Below, piece by piece: positions 60,416 through 64,000 of a stretch of 64,000 nt of DNA. Below the pieces are notes generated by a model. It had not been told where the DNA came from. It saw only the letters and a list, made by a program, of their open reading frames with translations, and did no database searches. Source of the stretch: Streptomyces sp. CB02923 (GTDB lineage Bacteria; Actinomycetota; Actinomycetes; Streptomycetales; Streptomycetaceae). The position numbers were made by a program, and so were the translations under genes. Within the stretch, counting starts at the first letter, position 1. Every line of letters begins with the position of its first letter. The stretch spans positions 992,001-1,056,000 of the forward strand of contig NZ_LWKZ01000023.1 of the NCBI RefSeq assembly GCF_001905005.1. Reading direction: 5' to 3'.

Positions 60416-60637
60416 TCAGCCGCTGTTCTGCGCCAGCTGGAGCCGCACGAGATGCGCGAGCGTCGGAGCCGGGTGCTTGGCCCGTATACGGCGCAGATAG
60501 GTACTGACCGTATGGACGCTGATGCCCAGCCGCCTGGCCGTCTGGTCGTACGTCAGGCCGTCGGCGATGTGCGACAGTACCTCTCGCTCCCGGGGGGACA
60601 GCATCGGCGGCATGGTGGACGCGCTGTGGTCCGACAT
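60416..60637 (-). CDS. Stand-alone LuxR/NarL-type HTH protein
   Basis: A 73-residue protein composed only of a LuxR C-terminal HTH: LSPREREVLSHIADGLTYDQ, then ARRLGISVHTVSTYLRRIRA. It lacks a receiver or sensor domain. The ATG at 60637 has GGAGAAGAG upstream. Such minimal regulators can act as orphan activators. It stands between crtE (same strand, 416 bp downstream) and the divergent MFS-PKS operon; regulation of the latter is plausible by position. Confidence 0.85.
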   Translation of the reverse strand: MSDHSASTMPPMLSPREREVLSHIADGLTYDQTARRLGISVHTVSTYLRRIRAKHPAPTLAHLVRLQLAQNSG

Positions 60638-61088
60638 CTCTTCTCCAAGGGGGTGACGGAGGAGCAGGGAGGATCCGGCGGCCCGCGGCGTCAGGACGGT
60701 CGGTCCCGCGGCGCGGGCGGAGCGGGGCGGGGCCGTTGTACGGCCGCCGCGCTGTGAAATGCCCGCGGACTCATCGGCTCGGCGCCGGGGAAACGGCCCG
60801 TGCGGGACCGGCCATGGTGCGCCCTCCCGCGGGTGCCGAGCGGAACTGCCGACGGTGTCGCGGGGGCAGCACGTCCCCCGTGACATGCGGATTGATCTAA
60901 CCACGCACACGGCAAAACGCAAGGAGCCGCAGCCGGGCCCGCCCGCCTCTACACGCGCGGTAAAGCGTGGGTCAAGTCACCGGATGATGCGTCTCCAGGC
61001 GCCCCGCGAACCGGGTGACGGTAAGGGCGTCCCCCGCCGTCCACATGGTGGACCAGTCCGGCACGGGGCGCTAAGGAGGATCAAGAGG
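60638..61088. promoter_or_regulatory. 451-bp divergent region between luxR-like and MFS genes
   Basis: An AT-richer patch at 60890-60925 (GATTGATCTAACCACG) is the best candidate for promoters. An ATG near 60884 is in frame with the MFS gene and would add a Lys/Arg-rich 68-residue extension, but AAGGAGGA at 61073-61080 supports the GTG at 61089 as the start. No other gene fits. Confidence 0.4.
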
Positions 61089-62372
61089 GTGGGGCACTTC
61101 CGGCTGCTCGTCGTCGGCAACGCCATTTCCGCGTACGGCAGTTATCTGAACATGGTGGCGCTGAACGTCTTCGTCTACCAGGTGACGGGCAGCGCACTGA
61201 CCGCGGGCCTGTTCATGGCCGTACGCCTGATCACCAGCGTACTGTCGGGCTTCGTCAGCGGCCGGCTGGTCTCACGCCACGACCGCAAACGGCTGATGGT
61301 GTGCGCGGACCTGACCCAGGCGACCGCCCTGGTGGTGCTGCTCCTCGCGCCCGACGGCGCACGGGTGGCCCTGCTCTTCGCGCTGGCCGTGGGCACCGGC
61401 GCCTGCTCGACGCTCTCCCAGGTGGCGCTGCGCAGCAGCGTCCCGGAGATCGTCGGCGCCGATCTGCGCACCCGGGCCAACGGCCTGCTGGTCACCGGCC
61501 GTTCGCTGGCCATGATCGCGGGCTTCGCCTCGGCGGGCGTGGTCATCGCACAGTTCGGCTACACCACCGCCTTCGCACTCGACGCCGCCACCTTCGCGGC
61601 CTCCGCGACGATCCTCTTCCTGCTGCCCATCCGCACCCGGGCCGCCGCCGGGAAGGGCGCCGCCGACGACACGGCCACGGACACCGGGGACACCGGTCGC
61701 TGGGCCTCCCTCGCGCTCCTGAAGGCGGCGCCGCTGCTGGCGGTCATGGTCGCGGTCCGCGCGGCCGACGGCCTCGGCTCCTCCTCGCACAACGTCGCCC
61801 TGCCCATCTACTCCAGCGCCCTGGACCCGTCCCACCCGGCCACCTTCGTCAGCCAGTTCTGGGCGACCTGGGCGATCGGCAACATCGTGGCGCAGCAGGT
61901 GTGCTCGCGCCGCACCGACCGGACCGGACGGTCACCGGGGGAACGCGCCTTCGCGATCGGGTCCTGCGTGATGTCGGCGGCGTTCATCGTGGTCTTCAGC
62001 GGCCTGCCGGCCGTCCCCGCCGCCGTCGCCGCGCTCGTCGCCGGCATGGCCGACGGGTTCACGGAGATCGCGTACGTCTCCCGGCTGCAAGCCGCCCCCG
62101 ACGACCGGCGCGGACGGCTCTTCGGCCTGTCCGCCTCGGCCGAGAACAGCGGCTTCGGCCTGGGAATGATCGTCAGCGCGGCGCTGCTGGAGCGCTACTC
62201 GCCCCTCCAGGTGGTCGGCGCGTTCCAGGGCCTGGCCATCGTCCTGTGCGTCGCCCTGCTCGTCGTGCTGGCCAGGGGACGCACGCTGTTCCCGCACGAA
62301 CCACCGGCCCGGGAGAGCGGCGGCCCGGCGCCCGGCCGGGAGGTCTCCGCCGCGGAGGGCGGCACCCCATGA
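61089..62372 (+). CDS. MFS transporter of the right-hand biosynthetic locus
   Basis: A 427-residue, 12-helix MFS protein starting GHFRLLVVGNAISAYGSYLN. The MFS motif between helices 2 and 3 is GRLVSRHDRKRLM, and VPEIVGADLRTRANGLLVTG is typical of the MFS_3/enterobactin-exporter (EntS-like) group. It probably exports the product of the adjoining PKS. The stop overlaps the PKS start as ATGA, so the two are translationally coupled. Confidence 0.9.
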   Translation: MGHFRLLVVGNAISAYGSYLNMVALNVFVYQVTGSALTAGLFMAVRLITSVLSGFVSGRLVSRHDRKRLMVCADLTQATALVVLLLAPDGARVALLFALAVGTGACSTLSQVALRSSVPEIVGADLRTRANGLLVTGRSLAMIAGFASAGVVIAQFGYTTAFALDAATFAASATILFLLPIRTRAAAGKGAADDTATDTGDTGRWASLALLKAAPLLAVMVAVRAADGLGSSSHNVALPIYSSALDPSHPATFVSQFWATWAIGNIVAQQVCSRRTDRTGRSPGERAFAIGSCVMSAAFIVVFSGLPAVPAAVAALVAGMADGFTEIAYVSRLQAAPDDRRGRLFGLSASAENSGFGLGMIVSAALLERYSPLQVVGAFQGLAIVLCVALLVVLARGRTLFPHEPPARESGGPAPGREVSAAEGGTP

Positions 62373-64000
62373 ACGTACCGGCCGACTCGCGCGTCGCGGT
62401 CATCGGCATGGCCTTCCGCTTCCCCGGGGCGGACACCCCCGAGGAGTTCTGGCGCGTCATCCGCGACGGCAGGAACTGCGTACGGCGCTTCACCGACGAG
62501 GAACTGGCCGCGGCCGGGGTCCCCGCCGAGAAGTACCGCGCGGACGGCTTCGTCGGAGCCAGCGGCATCCTGCCCGGCATCGCCGGGTTCGACGCCGAAT
62601 TCTTCGGTATGAGCGGTCGGGAGTCGCAGCTCACCGACCCACAGCACCGGATGTTCCTGGAATGCGCCTACCACGCCCTGGAGGACGCCGGACACCCGCG
62701 GGAACGGGACGGACTGCGCACCGGCGTCTTCGCCACCACCGGCTACCACCTCTACACCATGGAGAACTACCTGCTGAACAACGTCCTGAAGGGTCCCGTC
62801 GGCGACGACTGGCTCTCCCGGATGCAGATCATGGTCGGCAACTACACCGACTTCACCGCCACCCGCGTGTCCTTCCGCCTCAACCTGACGGGCCCCGCCG
62901 TCAGCGTCCAGACCGGCTGCTCCAGCTCCCTGGCCGCCCTCCAGCTCGCCGCGCAGTCGGTGCTCGCCGGTGACAGCGACATCGCGCTGGCCGGCGCCAC
63001 GGCCGTCCACGTACCGCAGGTACTGGGCTACCGGTACGTGAAGGGCTCCATCCTCTCCAAGAGCGGCTGCCTGCGCGCCTTCGACGCGGGCGCGGACGGC
63101 ACCGTGGGCGGTACCGGCGTCGCCGCCGTCGTCCTCAAACGCCTGGACCGGGCGCTCGCCGACGGCGACACCGTCCACGGCGTCCTGCGCGGCTGGGGCG
63201 TCACCAACGACGGCGCGTCCAAGCAGGCGTACACCGCGCCGAGCGCCGCGGGCCAGCGCGGCGCCATCCGCCGCGCGCTCGACCACGCGGGCATCAGCGC
63301 GGACACCATCGGCTACCTGGAGACCCACGGCACGGGCACGCTGAAGGGCGACCCGATCGAGTTCGACGGCGCCGCCTCCGCGTACCGCGCCGACACCGAC
63401 CGGACCGGCTACTGCGCGCTCGGCTCGACCAAGGCCAACATCGGCCACCTCGACGTGTGCTCCGGCCTGGCCGGCTTCATCAAGACCCTGCTCGTACTCC
63501 GGCACGGAATCATCCCGCCGATGGCCAACTTCCGCGAGCCGAACCCCGCACTCGACCTCGACCGCAGCCCCTTCTACATTCCCGAGGCGGCCCGCCCGTG
63601 GCCGCAGGGGGACACACCGCGCCGGGCAGGCGTCACGTCACTGGGCGTCGGCGGCACCAACGTCCACATCATCGTCGAACAGGCCCCCGAACCCCCTCCC
63701 CGCAACGCCACCGTGACCCCGCCGGACGTCCTCGTCCTCTCCGGCCGGTCCGAAGCGGCCCTCACCGCCAACGCCCGTGCGCTGCGCGACCACCTGACAC
63801 GGCACCCCGAAGCGGACCTCGCCGACGTGGTGACCACCGCGGCGGGCCGGGCCCACCACCGGCACCGCCTGGCGGCCCGCGGTACGCGCCCGGCGGATCT
63901 CGCCACGGCCCTGGACGGCTGGCTGGCGGGCACCGGCGGCCCCGCCGCGGCCGCCGCCGTGACGACCGGCGAGGCATCCCGGGAAGGACGCGCGGGCGTC
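62369..64000 (+). CDS. Polyketide synthase, N-terminal ketosynthase (continues beyond the window)
   Basis: The visible 544 residues form a KS domain: IGMAFRFPGADTPEEFWRVI, active-site Cys184 in VQTGCSSSLAALQLA, His320 in ETHGTGTLKGDPIE and His360 in TKANIGHLDVCSGLAG. A KS-AT linker with PRRAGVTSLGVGGTNVHIIV follows. QTGC rather than DTAC at the active site, the long insertion LYTMENYLLNNVLKGPVGDD, and the SKSGCLRAFDAGADGTVGG variant resemble KS domains of NRPS-PKS hybrids that accept aminoacyl chains. An acyltransferase or further modules are expected downstream. Confidence 0.93.
   Translation, partial: MNVPADSRVAVIGMAFRFPGADTPEEFWRVIRDGRNCVRRFTDEELAAAGVPAEKYRADGFVGASGILPGIAGFDAEFFGMSGRESQLTDPQHRMFLECAYHALEDAGHPRERDGLRTGVFATTGYHLYTMENYLLNNVLKGPVGDDWLSRMQIMVGNYTDFTATRVSFRLNLTGPAVSVQTGCSSSLAALQLAAQSVLAGDSDIALAGATAVHVPQVLGYRYVKGSILSKSGCLRAFDAGADGTVGGTGVAAVVLKRLDRALADGDTVHGVLRGWGVTNDGASKQAYTAPSAAGQRGAIRRALDHAGISADTIGYLETHGTGTLKGDPIEFDGAASAYRADTDRTGYCALGSTKANIGHLDVCSGLAGFIKTLLVLRHGIIPPMANFREPNPALDLDRSPFYIPEAARPWPQGDTPRRAGVTSLGVGGTNVHIIVEQAPEPPPRNATVTPPDVLVLSGRSEAALTANARALRDHLTRHPEADLADVVTTAAGRAHHRHRLAARGTRPADLATALDGWLAGTGGPAAAAAVTTGEASREGRAGV

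Noticed and set aside
60759..61088. Extended N-terminus for the MFS transporter
   Set aside because: The extension is basic and low-complexity, and AAGGAGGA supports initiation at 61089, immediately before the first membrane helix.

Overview
The window is high-GC actinobacterial DNA, almost certainly from a Streptomyces or a close relative. Coding sequence has strong G/C third-position bias, many GTG starts and GGAGG-type ribosome binding sites. Typical Streptomyces families are present: a MocR/YczE pair, a PAS-SpoIIE phosphatase, snapalysin, Ku/LigD, a crt cluster and a giant NRPS with an MbtH partner. I see no rRNA, tRNA, CRISPR array, transposase or integrase.

Left part (1-17.4 kb) is mostly chromosomal housekeeping and regulation: a truncated glycerophosphodiesterase, an F420-type (LLM) oxidoreductase, divergent yczE/mocR, a membrane-anchored FtsK-like ATPase with a 64-residue membrane partner, a DMT-type permease, a GNAT acetyltransferase, a hydrolase/TetR pair with visible palindromic operators, a cold-shock-like protein and a PAS-PP2C-HATPase regulator containing a TTA codon. 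It ends with an uncharacterised two-gene unit: a 712-residue P-loop NTPase followed 14 bp later by a membrane-anchored type-1 periplasmic-binding-protein-like sensor.

17.7-40.8 kb is a compact non-ribosomal peptide cluster: a 2-oxoglutarate/Fe(II) oxygenase, a single 7,286-residue six-module NRPS (A-MT-T / C-A-T-E / C-A-T / C-A-T / C-A-T / C-A-T-TE) and an MbtH-like protein overlapping the NRPS stop by 4 bp. Reading the binding-pocket codes suggests N-methyl-X1, D-X2, an aromatic-type X3, Phe, a hydrophobic X5 and a beta-amino acid (beta-alanine type) X6. Modules 3 and 4 carry a near-identical direct repeat of about 656 bp spaced exactly 3,240 bp. Its first roughly 450 bp almost lack C in third codon positions. 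It looks like a GRINS (genetic repeat of intense nucleotide skew), an element known from polyketide synthases, here in an NRPS. No exporter or pathway regulator adjoins the cluster.

40.8-50.8 kb is mixed: NmrA/MarR with three operator palindromes, PhzF/LysR with a T-N11-A box, several small conserved proteins, an SGNH hydrolase, a YchJ protein, an S4 RNA-binding protein, a divergent Ku / LigD-polymerase end-joining pair, and snapalysin with a strong terminator.

51.2-60.0 kb is an aromatic-carotenoid cluster: crtY-crtU on the plus strand facing crtE-crtI-crtB on the minus strand, with an S66 peptidase (MccF-like) between. The crtB reading frame continues without a stop into a Rieske/DUF5914-type oxygenase, yet keeps an internal GGAGGA + GTG start. 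crtT and crtV, usual in Streptomyces isorenieratene clusters, are not present.

60.4-64.0 kb opens a second biosynthetic locus: a 73-residue LuxR-type HTH protein, an MFS exporter and, overlapping by ATGA, the beginning of a ketosynthase of a PKS that runs off the right edge.
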